A stretch of DNA of 64,000 nucleotides from Hamadaea sp013361475. GTDB taxonomy: Bacteria; Actinomycetota; Actinomycetes; Mycobacteriales; Micromonosporaceae. Of the stretch, positions 42,786 to 50,968 are shown piece after piece. Both the position numbers and the translations under genes were made by a program. Under the pieces are notes generated by a model that had not been told where the DNA came from, did no database searches, and was given only the letters and a program-made list of their open reading frames with translations. Every line of letters begins with the position of its first letter. The stretch's first letter is position 1. The stretch is from positions 62,001-126,000 of the forward strand of contig NZ_JBFAHM010000005.1 in assembly GCF_040654195.1 (NCBI RefSeq). Direction: 5' to 3'.

Positions 42786-42814
42786 GGGTGGGCCCGCGGG
42801 GAGCGGGCCCACCC
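42786..42814. terminator. GC-rich hairpin between convergent genes
   Basis: 12-bp perfect stem (GGGTGGGCCCGC-type arms 42786-42797 and 42803-42814) with a 5-nt loop, no U-tract. It probably serves the GT87 gene. Confidence 0.65.
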
Positions 42815-42915
42815 TCACCGGGGGAACGGTGTAAACGGCGAAGGCCCGAACCTTCTGGAACCTTCGTGTGGGGGGACGGGTCCTGCGCGGTGGATCGTCC
42901 CTTCTATACGAAAGT

Positions 42916-44148
42916 TTAGCTCTGCGTACCAGAACGGACAATAGGTCCGTTTTCCAGGGGCTCCGGCGCAACCCGTCTGGTAGGCACCGGCAGCAACAGG
43001 ACCAGCGCCAGCGACAGCAGCACGAACGCATTGCGCAGCAGGAACTCGCGTACGCCGGGAGTCGGGCGCTGGTCGACGCCCCAGTCCACGAACGTGTCGA
43101 CGCCGATCACACAGACGGCGTACGCGGCGACGGCGGCCAGCAGCAGCCAGCCCCGGCGGTTGCCGCGAGCGGCGTACGCGGCCCCGATGAGCGCCACGAT
43201 CGCCGGGACGAACCAGTACATGTGGTGAACCCAGGTGATCGGGCTGATCAGCCCGGCGGTCAACCCGGTCAGCGCCAGCCCGGTGATCTCGTCCCCGCCT
43301 CGTGCGGCGATCGACGCCCGCCACAGCCCGTACACCGCCACCGCGACGGCGAGCCCGAGCCACAGCGCCTGGTCCGGCCGGTCGGGCGCGGCCAGGCGGC
43401 TGAGCAGCCCGTTCAGCGACTGGTTCGCGGTGTAATCGGTCCGCCCGACACGCGAGGTGTCCCACAGCGCGCCGAACCAGAAGTCCCGGGTCGCGGTCGG
43501 GGCGATCAATGCCGCGAGCAGGGTCACGCCGATCGCGGTGCCGGCTGCGACGAAGGCTTCCTTGATACGCCGAGAGACGAGCAGGTAGACGATGAACAGC
43601 GCCGGGGTGAGCTTGATGGCGGAGGCGAGCCCGATGCCGACGCCGGTGAAGCGGCTGCCCCTCGGCAGCAGGACCAGCAGATCGAGCAGGATCAGGGCGA
43701 CGAGGTACATGTTGATCTGCCCGAACGACAGCGTCGTCCGGATCGGTTCGATCAAGAAGACCAGCGGCGTCGCCAGGCCGAAGGCGTACCAGTGAGGAAT
43801 GTGGAGGCGGGTGGCGAGCCCGCCGGTGACCCACCACGTCGTGACCACGACGGCGGCGATCGTGCCCGCGGTCAGCAGGCTGATCCCGAGACCCTGTGGC
43901 AGCAGCCCCAACGGCGTCATGATCAAGGCGGCGAACGGTGGATAGGTGAAGTAGAGCCGGCCCTGCAGGGCGTCGGGCTGGGCGAAGTCGTAGAGCTCGC
44001 CGCCGTCGAGCCACCACTTCTCGGCGCTGATGTAGATCTTCAAGTCGAAGAAGTGCTGCCCACGGAACAGCCACCAGAAGGCGACCGCGGCGACCGCCGT
44101 GGTCACGGCGACGATCGCGAGTCGGCGGTTGCGCGCTGGCTCAGGCAT
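42916..44148 (-). CDS. GT87-family polyprenol-phosphate mannosyltransferase-like protein
   Basis: 410 residues from ATG 44148. About 10-11 membrane segments with the GT-C first-loop acidic pattern FDLKIYISAEKWWLDGGELYD (read in pieces) and FTYPPFAALIM. It resembles PimE/AftC-like GT87 enzymes that elongate phosphatidylinositol mannosides or lipomannan using a polyprenyl-phosphate sugar. It is the last host gene before the integrative element. Confidence 0.85.
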   Translation of the reverse strand: MPEPARNRRLAIVAVTTAVAAVAFWWLFRGQHFFDLKIYISAEKWWLDGGELYDFAQPDALQGRLYFTYPPFAALIMTPLGLLPQGLGISLLTAGTIAAVVVTTWWVTGGLATRLHIPHWYAFGLATPLVFLIEPIRTTLSFGQINMYLVALILLDLLVLLPRGSRFTGVGIGLASAIKLTPALFIVYLLVSRRIKEAFVAAGTAIGVTLLAALIAPTATRDFWFGALWDTSRVGRTDYTANQSLNGLLSRLAAPDRPDQALWLGLAVAVAVYGLWRASIAARGGDEITGLALTGLTAGLISPITWVHHMYWFVPAIVALIGAAYAARGNRRGWLLLAAVAAYAVCVIGVDTFVDWGVDQRPTPGVREFLLRNAFVLLSLALVLLLPVPTRRVAPEPLENGPIVRSGTQS

Positions 44149-44302
44149 GCAGACACGGTAGTGGACGCCGTAGTAACCACTGTCGTGACACCCGTCGTAC
44201 GCTGTCCCAATGGCTGCTGATCTTCTCGTCTGGATCGAATGAGAGATCATTTCGCCCACACCGCGCCTGACCTCGGGTTACCCTCACGGTAAACCAAGAT
44301 CA

Positions 44303-44325
44303 GTTGCACCCGGTTGCAAGTTGCA
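44303..44325. repeat. Left-end GTTGCA box array of the integrative element
   Basis: GTTGCA at 44303-44308, 44313-44318 and 44320-44325. Positions 44310-44325 match 48483-48498 at 15 of 16 bases. They sit between the host GT87 gene and the integrase, where att or integrase arm sites are expected. Confidence 0.6.
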
Positions 44326-44346
44326 CCTACACCGGAGGGCTGAGCG

Positions 44347-45561
44347 GTGAGAGAAGAGCGGATCTTGGGGTCCGTGTCCCAGCGCGGGGACGACAAGTGG
44401 CTTGCGCAACTGCCGCCGAGCATGGGCCGACGCGGCAAGATCAAGCCGAGCGAAGAGGAAGCGTGGCAGTGGCTTCGCGAGGAGCACGCCAGAGCTACAC
44501 TCGGCATCCGGGAACCGGAGGAGCACGGCAGCTCCGCACTCCTCCGAGATCTCGTCTGGGTGTGGTACGAAGGCGCGAGCCTCGCGGAGACCACGGCGTC
44601 CGACTGGAAGTATCGGATCAAGGCCGAGATGCTTCCCGCGCCCATCATGGACAAGGCCGCGAAAGACGCCAAGCCCATGGACATTGACCAGGCGCTACAG
44701 CTCACGCCGGAGAACTGGACGCGGATTCACACCGCGAACCTCTGGCGTCGCTTCTGCGAGTGGCTTGAGGCTAACGACTTCACTACTCGCAATCTCTATG
44801 CCCGCTCCGATGCCAAGCGCATTCTCGCCGTTCAGCGCGCCAAGCTGGAGCCCAAGGAAGCGGTCGAGAACACATGGACGCCCGAGGAGTTCGCCGCCTT
44901 TCTCGCGCATGAGGGTGATCCCGTAATGCGCGATTACTGGGTGACCGCTGCCGCCACCGCCGGAAGGCGTGGGGAGGTTATCGGGATGCGCTGGCCTCTT
45001 GTCGACACAGAGGGCGGCTGGTGCTGGCTTGAGGACAATGTGACCACTGCTGACGGGCGCGAGGTACGGCGCGATTCGCCAAAGGGCTACCGGCGGCGCA
45101 AAGCCTACTTCGGACGATTCATCGGCCTCGTGCTGGAGAAACGCCGTCAGGAGCAGGAAGCCTATCGGCAGATCGTGGGCGACTGGGACCCGAGCGAATG
45201 GGTATTCGACCGGCGTAAGACCCGCTTCACCCGAGCACCCGGCTTCCGCCACGGAATGCACCTCTCGCCCTCCACGGTGACAAGCCGCTTCTCCCGCCAC
45301 GCGAGAGAGCTTGGCCTCCCACCGCTGGCCGGTCCGCACGGACTGCGCCGCACATGGAATACGCTCGCCGAGGAGGACGGAATCCGTTTCTCCGTGCGCC
45401 GCGACTTCATGGGCCATTCCAAGAAGCGCGACCCGCGAGGCGGTACATCCGTCACGAGTCTCTACGGCAAGAGCAATGATCGAGAACTGCTCTCGGCTGC
45501 CGACCGCATCGTGCAACTGCTGTTGCCCGAGTCGATGCGCGAGGAGTTGTTAGCCATCTAA
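44347..45561 (+). CDS. int: Tyrosine recombinase/integrase
   Basis: 404 residues, GTG start with GGAGGG upstream. A central SAM-like core-binding part (~85-160) is followed by the catalytic domain with GRRGEVIGMRW (Arg I), GPHGLRRTWN (His-x-x-Arg), DFMGHS (His) and the nucleophile Tyr in SLYGK (~373). All catalytic residues are present, so the element may still be mobile. No excisionase gene is recognised; one of the small proteins could serve. Confidence 0.92.
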   Translation: MREERILGSVSQRGDDKWLAQLPPSMGRRGKIKPSEEEAWQWLREEHARATLGIREPEEHGSSALLRDLVWVWYEGASLAETTASDWKYRIKAEMLPAPIMDKAAKDAKPMDIDQALQLTPENWTRIHTANLWRRFCEWLEANDFTTRNLYARSDAKRILAVQRAKLEPKEAVENTWTPEEFAAFLAHEGDPVMRDYWVTAAATAGRRGEVIGMRWPLVDTEGGWCWLEDNVTTADGREVRRDSPKGYRRRKAYFGRFIGLVLEKRRQEQEAYRQIVGDWDPSEWVFDRRKTRFTRAPGFRHGMHLSPSTVTSRFSRHARELGLPPLAGPHGLRRTWNTLAEEDGIRFSVRRDFMGHSKKRDPRGGTSVTSLYGKSNDRELLSAADRIVQLLLPESMREELLAI

Positions 45562-45645
45562 TCCAAGTCCACATACCAAAGCGCGTCCCCGCTCAGCCAT
45601 TCGGCCGGGCGGGGTTTCTTGTACCCAATTTCCAGGAGGCCAGCC

Positions 45646-45789
45646 ATGGAAGCCCGTCACGAATACGAGCGGCTCTGTCTGCGTGCCCGCATGTACCGGC
45701 ACCTCGGGCGATTCGGCGAACCACTCGCCGAGCAGTGCGAGAGACAGGCGGAGCGCTACCGTCGCCAGCACCCCGAGGTGACGCGGTGA
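45646..45789 (+). CDS. 47-residue charged protein
   Basis: Perfect ribosome site AGGAGG 6 nt before ATG 45646. The sequence is Arg/Glu-rich and helical (EARHEYERLCLRARMYRHLG, AEQCERQAERYRRQHPEV). It overlaps the next start by 4 bp (GTGA). Unknown function; size and charge would fit a DNA-binding accessory protein. Confidence 0.65.
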   Translation: MEARHEYERLCLRARMYRHLGRFGEPLAEQCERQAERYRRQHPEVTR

Positions 45790-46070
45790 GGCGCGCGCTG
45801 GCCGCCCTCGCCGGCCTCCTGGTCGCCCTGGGTCTCGCGGTCCCTGCGCATGCCGTGGTGCGCACGACCTACGTCGAGGCGCACGTCTCTACGGTGAACT
45901 GGCCGCTCCGTGCCGCGGTCGCCTACATCGATCAGTACACCGGGTCTCACTGGGTCGTCGGCAAGTGCCGCCCCGGGGCCGCGTGCGTCAAGGTCTGGGC
46001 TAAGAGCCCGAGCCACTTCGGCGCGGGCAAGTACGCCTGTGGGAAGACCTGGCGCCTCGTGGCTCGGTAA
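45786..46070 (+). CDS. Small secreted protein
   Basis: 94 residues, GTG 45786 coupled to the previous stop. The Sec signal peptide RRALAALAGLLVALGLAVPA ends at AHA. The mature ~70 residues contain three Cys (VGKCRPGAACVKVW, KYACGKTW) and aromatic residues. Its pattern VAYIDQYTGSHWVVG with a C-terminal GKTW is faintly like small zincin-type proteins, but no HExxH is present. An exported product is unusual on a satellite. Confidence 0.7.
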   Translation: MRRALAALAGLLVALGLAVPAHAVVRTTYVEAHVSTVNWPLRAAVAYIDQYTGSHWVVGKCRPGAACVKVWAKSPSHFGAGKYACGKTWRLVAR

Positions 46071-46091
46071 GGGCTGGAAGGTGGTCCTAGC

Positions 46092-46718
46092 GTGAAAATC
46101 GGTGCTAACAGCCTCTACAAGGCCCTGGCCGTTGCTCTGACGCACACGGCTGACAACGTGACTGCGGCGGCGCTGCCGCTGTTCGGAATGGTGAACGTCT
46201 ACGCCACGGGAGACGCGATGCTCGCGGCGTACGCCACCGACCGATTCACAAGCGTCCGGTTCGAGATGCAGACCACGGGTGAACCCGCGTTCGACTTCGC
46301 GCTTACCAAGGACGCCGTCAAGGCGCTAGTTGGCGCTCTCAAGAAGGCGCGGACCGGGCCGCCCGTCGAGGTTCGTCGGGACGGCTCAAACGTCGTCTTC
46401 ACGGTCGAGGGGGCGTCGTTCACGTTCCCGCAGTACGACCAAGTCAGCTTTCCCAAGGCGGGCCTTGACAGCGTGCTCTTCGCCGCCGCTGGCAAGTCCG
46501 TCGAGCTGCCCGAGGTCAGCTTTCAGCCTGACCTCCTGGCGCGCTACGCGCAGAACGCGAAAGACCTTCGGGACAACTCCAAGGACGAGCGCACCCGGGA
46601 TATGCGCTTGAGCTTCTCGGACGCGGCCAGCGCCAAGGACAAGTACGGACCGGTGTTCGTCGAGTTCCCGAACGTCCCCGAATTCAAGTCCGTCATCATG
46701 CCTCTCCGAAAGAAGTGA
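46092..46718 (+). CDS. Shortened DNA polymerase III beta-clamp-like protein
   Basis: 208 residues, GTG start after GGAAGGTGG. Clamp-like features: AALPLFGMVNVYATGDAMLA, YATDRFTSVRFEM, TKDAVKALVGALKKAR and the C-terminal VIMPLRKK, which resembles the MPxR end of DnaN. Bacterial DnaN has three repeats (~370 residues); this protein has room for two at most. It may be a dedicated clamp, a dominant-negative host-clamp mimic or a loading decoy. Homology is inferred by eye. Confidence 0.6.
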   Translation: MKIGANSLYKALAVALTHTADNVTAAALPLFGMVNVYATGDAMLAAYATDRFTSVRFEMQTTGEPAFDFALTKDAVKALVGALKKARTGPPVEVRRDGSNVVFTVEGASFTFPQYDQVSFPKAGLDSVLFAAAGKSVELPEVSFQPDLLARYAQNAKDLRDNSKDERTRDMRLSFSDAASAKDKYGPVFVEFPNVPEFKSVIMPLRKK

Positions 46719-46724
46719 ACACCC

Positions 46725-46913
46725 ATGGATATGTGCGACGCCTGCCACGCGGCCAAGGCCGCCCACCAGGTCTCGAAGGATGGCCAGGAGCTGCTGTTCT
46801 GCGGTCACCATTTCAAGCTGCACTATGAGGCCCTGAAGGCGGCCGGCTGGCTGGGCCTTCTGCCCAACGAGGAGGACGTGATCAAGCCTCGCGTCGTGGC
46901 GGTGGCGGGATGA
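46725..46913 (+). CDS. Small Cys/His protein (DUF7455-like)
   Basis: 62 residues. CDACHAAKAAHQV and LLFCGHHFKLHYEAL give a CxxC...CxHH set that could bind one zinc, as in actinobacterial DUF7455 proteins. It overlaps the PRTase-like gene by 4 bp. Role unknown. Confidence 0.75.
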   Translation: MDMCDACHAAKAAHQVSKDGQELLFCGHHFKLHYEALKAAGWLGLLPNEEDVIKPRVVAVAG

Positions 46914-47314
46914 GCCTGACGCATGACGGCCGCCGAGGGTCGTACTTCCGTGAGGTACTCCTTCGACCCAAGGACACCATCCGCAAGGCGAGGGCCGAGC
47001 TTCGAGACGTCGACTTTGACACGGTGGCGTGCCGTGGCATGTCCGGCGTCTCGTTCGGCGCGGTCCTCGCGTACCTGATGAACAAGAGCCTCTTCATCGT
47101 GCGCAAGCCCATGTCTGTCGAGGGCGCGCACACGCAAAGCCATGAGGGGGCGATCGGTCATCGCTGGATCTTCGTCGATGACTTCGTGAGCAGCGGCGCG
47201 ACTCGCGACCACGTGATGAGGGCGGTCGAGGGCCTCGCTCCGAGTGCGGTCTTCGTGGGCGACTACCTATATCAGAATCCTTCGCCCTGGCGGCCCGTGG
47301 TGATTCCCCGGTGA
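46910..47314 (+). CDS. Phosphoribosyltransferase-like protein
   Basis: 134 residues. The PRPP-binding signature is RWIFVDDFVSSGATRDHVMR, and VACRGMSGVSFGAVLAYLMN provides the preceding strand-loop, as in type I PRTases. The hood domain is minimal. Such enzymes in mobile elements may salvage or deplete nucleotides, or modify nucleobases; the substrate is unknown. Confidence 0.8.
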   Translation: MSLTHDGRRGSYFREVLLRPKDTIRKARAELRDVDFDTVACRGMSGVSFGAVLAYLMNKSLFIVRKPMSVEGAHTQSHEGAIGHRWIFVDDFVSSGATRDHVMRAVEGLAPSAVFVGDYLYQNPSPWRPVVIPR

Positions 47315-47384
47315 TCAACGGTCGCCCGTTCCTAGACCTCAACCCCGAGCCTTACTAGACATATAACGAGAAGGGAGTTCAGCT

Positions 47385-47501
47385 ATGGCAAGCATCGGCG
47401 AGACCATCCGTGAGGGTGAGGCCGTCCCGATTCCTGTTCCGGCTGAGGAACCGATCACCGCGCCCGTAGAGACGCCCGAGCGCGAGTTGGAGCCGGCCTG
47501 A
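47385..47501 (+). CDS. 38-residue acidic protein
   Basis: ATG 47385 with AAGGGAG 7 nt upstream. Rich in Glu and Pro (GETIREGEAVPIPVPAEEPI, ETPERELEPA). It overlaps the next ATG by one base. No family; an acidic short protein of this type could be a protein-mimic inhibitor, which is speculation. Confidence 0.6.
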   Translation: MASIGETIREGEAVPIPVPAEEPITAPVETPERELEPA

Positions 47502-48259
47502 TGTACTGCGGTAATCCGTACTGCTGGGGTAACTGCCGCAGTTGCCGCTACGTGCAGCAAAGGTACGGTCTTAATGGTCCGCCCAAGCCCGAGGTCCCGA
47601 AAGAGGATGTCGCGGGTGCGTTCCGAATGTGGCGCATCTGGGTCCTCACGCATGACAACAAGCTTGCGGCGCTGACGGAGCGCGTCCATACCAGGCGCAT
47701 TCCCAAGAAGCGGCCTATGAAGTTCGACTTCTTCAAAGACCTGTACCAGGGTGCGTCTGGCGTCATGTATCCCGCTGAGCTGGATTACACGACGGAGGAG
47801 GTTCGCGAGCGGTACGAGTGGAAGCCAGGCAAGAACGCCGTTGACCGGCTTCCGAGTACCGACAGCGCGAACGGCTTCTACGGCTTCCGTGAGTTCACGC
47901 AGATGTACGCACAGGAAATGCTCATGTTCGGCTCTGCGCTGACCGGCGTGGCCGTCGCCGACCAGACGGATGCTCTCATTGCCGCGATGCAATCGGTGTG
48001 GGCTACTCCGCTGACTCGTCGGGGTACCGGGCCGAAACACTACGTCATCGGCTCGGTGCTCGGATGGGGCAAATACGTCGAAGGCAAGTACGGCTGGCGA
48101 GTCCAGTACGCCAAGCCCGAGACGCTGATGCTCGGCCCGGTGAGCGGCCTCGATTGGAATGCGCGACTTCTCGGCGTCGCCGAGGAGTACGGCATGCGAG
48201 CCGTGAGCCTGGACGAGGCGACAGCGATGCCGTCCGGCCTCGTGGAGTTCTCCGAGTGA
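47501..48259 (+). CDS. 252-residue element protein with N-terminal Cys cluster
   Basis: N-terminal CGNPYCWGNCRSCRYVQQ (four Cys) suggests a small metal knuckle; the rest has no recognised domain (WRIWVLTHDNKLAALTERV, FYGFREFTQMYAQEMLMFGS, KPETLMLGPVSGLDWNARLL). The gene is the largest after the integrase and may be the element's own replication or packaging-interference factor, but nothing in it proves that. Confidence 0.7.
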   Translation: MYCGNPYCWGNCRSCRYVQQRYGLNGPPKPEVPKEDVAGAFRMWRIWVLTHDNKLAALTERVHTRRIPKKRPMKFDFFKDLYQGASGVMYPAELDYTTEEVRERYEWKPGKNAVDRLPSTDSANGFYGFREFTQMYAQEMLMFGSALTGVAVADQTDALIAAMQSVWATPLTRRGTGPKHYVIGSVLGWGKYVEGKYGWRVQYAKPETLMLGPVSGLDWNARLLGVAEEYGMRAVSLDEATAMPSGLVEFSE

Positions 48260-48342
48260 TCCGGCGGTGGATCGAGTCGCTCATTGGCCGCTTCCTCGTC
48301 GCGCTCAATGACGCGCTCGATTGGGAGGACGAGGATGTGTGA
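48256..48342 (+). CDS. 28-residue amphipathic peptide
   Basis: GTG 48256 overlaps the previous stop (GTGA). IRRWIESLIGRFLVALNDAL then an acidic end. The next ATG lies 8 nt before its stop, so the trio is translationally chained. Confidence 0.5.
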   Translation: MIRRWIESLIGRFLVALNDALDWEDEDV

Positions 48343-48457
48343 GTGCTGCGAGCCGCTGGACTACGAACGCCGGCCCGGGGGCAAGCCGAACCTCGGGATG
48401 CTCCGCGCCATCCCTACGTTCTGGGTGGTAGTGCTCAAGCGTCTCTTCCGCTGGTAG
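48335..48457 (+). CDS. 40-residue Cys-rich basic peptide
   Basis: ATG 48335 with GGGAGG 6 nt upstream. CECCEPLDYERRPGGKPNLG then TFWVVVLKRLFRW, a short hydrophobic-basic tail. Last gene of the element; function unknown. Confidence 0.5.
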   Translation: MCECCEPLDYERRPGGKPNLGMLRAIPTFWVVVLKRLFRW

Positions 48458-48482
48458 CCTCGGGTGACCTTGGCCCATGTGT

Positions 48483-48522
48483 CCGGTTGCAGGTTGCAAC
48501 GCGATCATGCAACTCGGTTGCA
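48483..48522. repeat. Right-end GTTGCA box array
   Basis: GTTGCA at 48486-48491, 48493-48498 and 48517-48522, and inverted TGCAAC at 48508-48513. It mirrors the left array and lies between the last element gene and orn. Confidence 0.6.
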
Positions 48523-48637
48523 GCCCTCGCGCGAGTTGTGGGGCAAAATGGGGCAAGCCCACTCAATAGGAATATCGGACATAGCACCGCAAATTAGGGT
48601 GTGATTGTCCGGTTTAGCTCTTAATGGTATGGTGCTC

Positions 48638-49231
48638 ATGGGTGAATTCCTGGTGTGGATCGACTGCGAGATGACCGGTCTGAACCTTCGTTCGGACACG
48701 CTCATCGAGGTCGCCGCGCTCGTCACCGACCCCGACCTCAACGTGCTCGGAGACGGCGTCGACGTCGTGATCCATGCCGAGGACGCGCAGCTCGACGGCA
48801 TGCTCGAGGTCGTCCGCGAGATGCACGAGAAGTCGGGCCTCACCGACGAGGTACGCCGCTCGGCCGTCACCCTGGCCGAGGCGGAGCAGCTCGTCATGAA
48901 CTACATCACGCAGTACGTGCCGGAGCCGCGGACGGCCCCGCTCTGCGGCAACTCCATCGCGACCGACCGGGGTTTCCTCGCCCGGGACATGCCGCTGCTC
49001 GACAACCACCTGCACTACCGGATGATCGACGTCTCCTCGATCAAGGAACTCTGCCGCCGGTGGTATCCGCGGGTGTACTTCGGGCAGCCGCAGAAGGGCC
49101 TGGCGCACCGGGCGCTGGCCGATATCAAGGAGAGCATCCGCGAGCTGGCGTACTACCGGCAGACGATCTTCGTGCCGCTGCCCGGCCCGGACGTCGACAC
49201 CGCCAAGGGCATCGCGGGGACACTGGCGTAA
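48638..49231 (+). CDS. orn: Oligoribonuclease
   Basis: 197 residues from ATG 48638. DEDDh exonuclease: [20 protein letters not shown] (first Asp/Glu), [19 protein letters not shown] (second Asp), and [12 protein letters not shown] (His and Asp). It degrades 2-5-nt RNAs, including pGpG from c-di-GMP turnover. The integrative element ends only ~115 bp upstream and may have replaced the native promoter. Confidence 0.97.
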   Translation: MGEFLVWIDCEMTGLNLRSDTLIEVAALVTDPDLNVLGDGVDVVIHAEDAQLDGMLEVVREMHEKSGLTDEVRRSAVTLAEAEQLVMNYITQYVPEPRTAPLCGNSIATDRGFLARDMPLLDNHLHYRMIDVSSIKELCRRWYPRVYFGQPQKGLAHRALADIKESIRELAYYRQTIFVPLPGPDVDTAKGIAGTLA

Positions 49232-49319
49232 CTCGCGACATACCCGGTGGACAGCGGCGGTGGTGCTACCGCTATCATTGGTCGGTCGCCGCGGGCTGAT
49301 AGGTCCGCGGTTGATGATG

Positions 49320-49395
49320 GTGGTCGTAGCTCAGTTGGTAGAGCACCGGGTTGTGGTCCCGGGTGTCGCGGGTTCAAATCCCGTCGATCACCCCA
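49320..49395 (+). tRNA. tRNA-His (anticodon GUG)
   Basis: Acceptor GTGGTCG/CGATCAC with discriminator C and encoded CCA. Anticodon loop TTGTGGT reads GTG. A G precedes at 49319, the usual G-1 of tRNA-His. T-arm GCGGGTTCAAATCCCGT. Confidence 0.96.
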
Positions 49396-49401
49396 CGGAA
49401 A

Positions 49402-49431
49402 GAAGCCTCGTCCAGCGGACGGGGCTTCTTT
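49402..49431 (+). terminator. Intrinsic terminator of tRNA-His
   Basis: Arms GAAGCCTCGTCC and GGACGGGGCTTC followed by TTT, 6 bp after the tRNA CCA end. Confidence 0.8.
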
Positions 49432-49455
49432 GTATTCATGATCAGGATGCGTTCG

Positions 49456-49507
49456 TGATCAGGGTCATTTCCACGTTGTCATGACGACAGAGAAATGACC
49501 CTGATCA
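49456..49507. terminator. 16-bp perfect inverted repeat
   Basis: TGATCAGGGTCATTTC (49456-49471) and its exact complement (49492-49507) with a 20-nt loop containing GTCATGAC. It ends just before the transpeptidase stop region and probably terminates it. The ATCAGGGT word is shared with the palindromic repeat family. Confidence 0.6.
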
Positions 49508-49511
49508 TGAA

Positions 49512-50837
49512 TCAGGCCGACGGGGTGGCGGTCGGGTCGGGCGTGGCGGTCGGATCCGGCGTGGCCGAGTCCGACGGGGCGGGCGACGGGGTCGACGCCG
49601 AGACGAAGGGCAGGGCGCTGCCCTTCACGTATTCGTCCCAGGTCATGTTCCAGTGCGTCCAGCCGTTGCCGTTCTTCAGCTGCCGCTCGGTGCCCTTGGT
49701 GGTCACCGGGTCGCCGATGGTGGTCAGGTTGAACAGCCATTTCGCGTTCGCGGGGGACATGTTGAGGCAGCCGTGCGACACGTTGCGCTTGCCCTGGGAG
49801 CTGATCGACCACGGCGCGGAGTGGATGTACTCGCCGCCCCAGGTCAGGCGCTGGGCGTAGTCGATCGGGGTGCGGTAGCCCAGTTCGGGGCCGAGTTCGG
49901 CGAAGGTGTCGAAGATCGTGTGGACGAACTTCTCGATGATCACCACGGTGCCGCTGGACGACGGCGTACTGGGCTTGCCGAGGCTGATGGGGATCTTCCG
50001 GACGACCGTGCCGTCCTTGGTCACCGTCATCTGCTTGGTCTTGTTGTCGGCGACCATGATCACGGCCGAGCCGATGCTGAGGTTCTCCAGCGTGATGTCG
50101 CTCTTGCCGTAGTACCCGTCGCCCATGTCGAGCCCGCCGATGGCCAGCCGGGCGTTGATCTTGGATCCGGCCTTCCAGTACTCCTTGGGCCGGTAGTGCA
50201 CCTCGGTCCCGGAGAACCAGTGCCAGATGCCGTCCTGCACCGGCTCGCTGCTCACGAACAGCCGCTTCTGCACCTCGGCCCGCTGGGCCTCGGGGATGGA
50301 CCGGCTGAACTTGTACATCAGCGGCATGCCCACGCCGGCCTTCGCGTTGTCCGCGAGGAAGCTGGTGACCCGCACGGTCTTGCTCGGCTTGGCCATCGTG
50401 GTGAAGCCGCTCGTGGCGGTCGCGGTCTTGCCGTCGCTCCCGGTCGCGGTCACCGTCACCGTGTACGCCGTGCTGTAGCCGAGCGTCTTGGCCGGTACCC
50501 AGCTGCTGCCATCGGCGCGCAGGTCACCGGTGATGACCGTGCCGTTGACGTCCTTGAGCTCGACGGTCGCCTCGGTGGCGTTCTTCAGCTCGTAGACGAT
50601 CTCGGTGGCGGCCGATACTCCGGTGGCGTCCTTCGCCGGGGTGACGATCGTCGCCGCGGCGGCGTTCGGGTCCGGTTTCGGCGATTCGGTCGCCCCACCG
50701 GTGCCACCGCTGGAGTCCTTGTCAGACGTGCAGGCGGCGAGGCCGGCGGCCACGCCCACGAGACCGGCGCCGGCGAGCAGGCCGCGCCGGGTGGCGGTGC
50801 GGCCGGTTACCGTACGGCCGGAAACGGTGCGCTCCAT
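49512..50837 (-). CDS. L,D-transpeptidase lipoprotein (LdtMt2-type)
   Basis: 441 residues from ATG 50837 (GAGGG upstream). Twin-Arg-like signal TATRRGLLAGAGLVG with lipobox LAAC. Two Ig-like domains (~60-250) precede a YkuD catalytic domain with GGEYIHSAPWS and RNVSHGCLNM (catalytic Cys). It forms 3-3 peptidoglycan crosslinks. The C-terminal extension is Pro/Thr-Asp rich (DPTATPDPTATPSA). A paralogue follows upstream. Confidence 0.95.
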   Translation of the reverse strand: MERTVSGRTVTGRTATRRGLLAGAGLVGVAAGLAACTSDKDSSGGTGGATESPKPDPNAAAATIVTPAKDATGVSAATEIVYELKNATEATVELKDVNGTVITGDLRADGSSWVPAKTLGYSTAYTVTVTATGSDGKTATATSGFTTMAKPSKTVRVTSFLADNAKAGVGMPLMYKFSRSIPEAQRAEVQKRLFVSSEPVQDGIWHWFSGTEVHYRPKEYWKAGSKINARLAIGGLDMGDGYYGKSDITLENLSIGSAVIMVADNKTKQMTVTKDGTVVRKIPISLGKPSTPSSSGTVVIIEKFVHTIFDTFAELGPELGYRTPIDYAQRLTWGGEYIHSAPWSISSQGKRNVSHGCLNMSPANAKWLFNLTTIGDPVTTKGTERQLKNGNGWTHWNMTWDEYVKGSALPFVSASTPSPAPSDSATPDPTATPDPTATPSA

Positions 50838-50968
50838 GTGACCCTCATCCATCGGCTCCGCGAACCCGATCTTGGTTCGCTTTCGACGATCTATCGTGCC
50901 TTAAAGACGTGGCGCGACAAGGACTCGTTGCCGGTGGTGAAGGAAAACACGCCGTTCGTAGGCCGGAT

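Larger units (their letters stand above)
42255..42915. other. 661-bp intergenic region
   Basis: It holds a C-rich low-complexity stretch of CGTCGCC-type words (42296-42436), 10-bp inverted arms GAGATCATGT (42508-42517) and ACATGATCTC (42562-42571), copy 2 of the 61-bp repeat and a strong terminal hairpin. No reading frame has convincing protein character. Confidence 0.6.
44326..48480. mobile_element. 4.2-kb mini integrative element
   Basis: Ten rightward genes with tight overlaps run from a tyrosine integrase at the left end. It has shared GTTGCA arrays at both ends, no host homologues, and no capsid, terminase or relaxase gene. Probably a phage satellite or degenerate prophage. Exact junctions are not determined. 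Confidence 0.7.
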
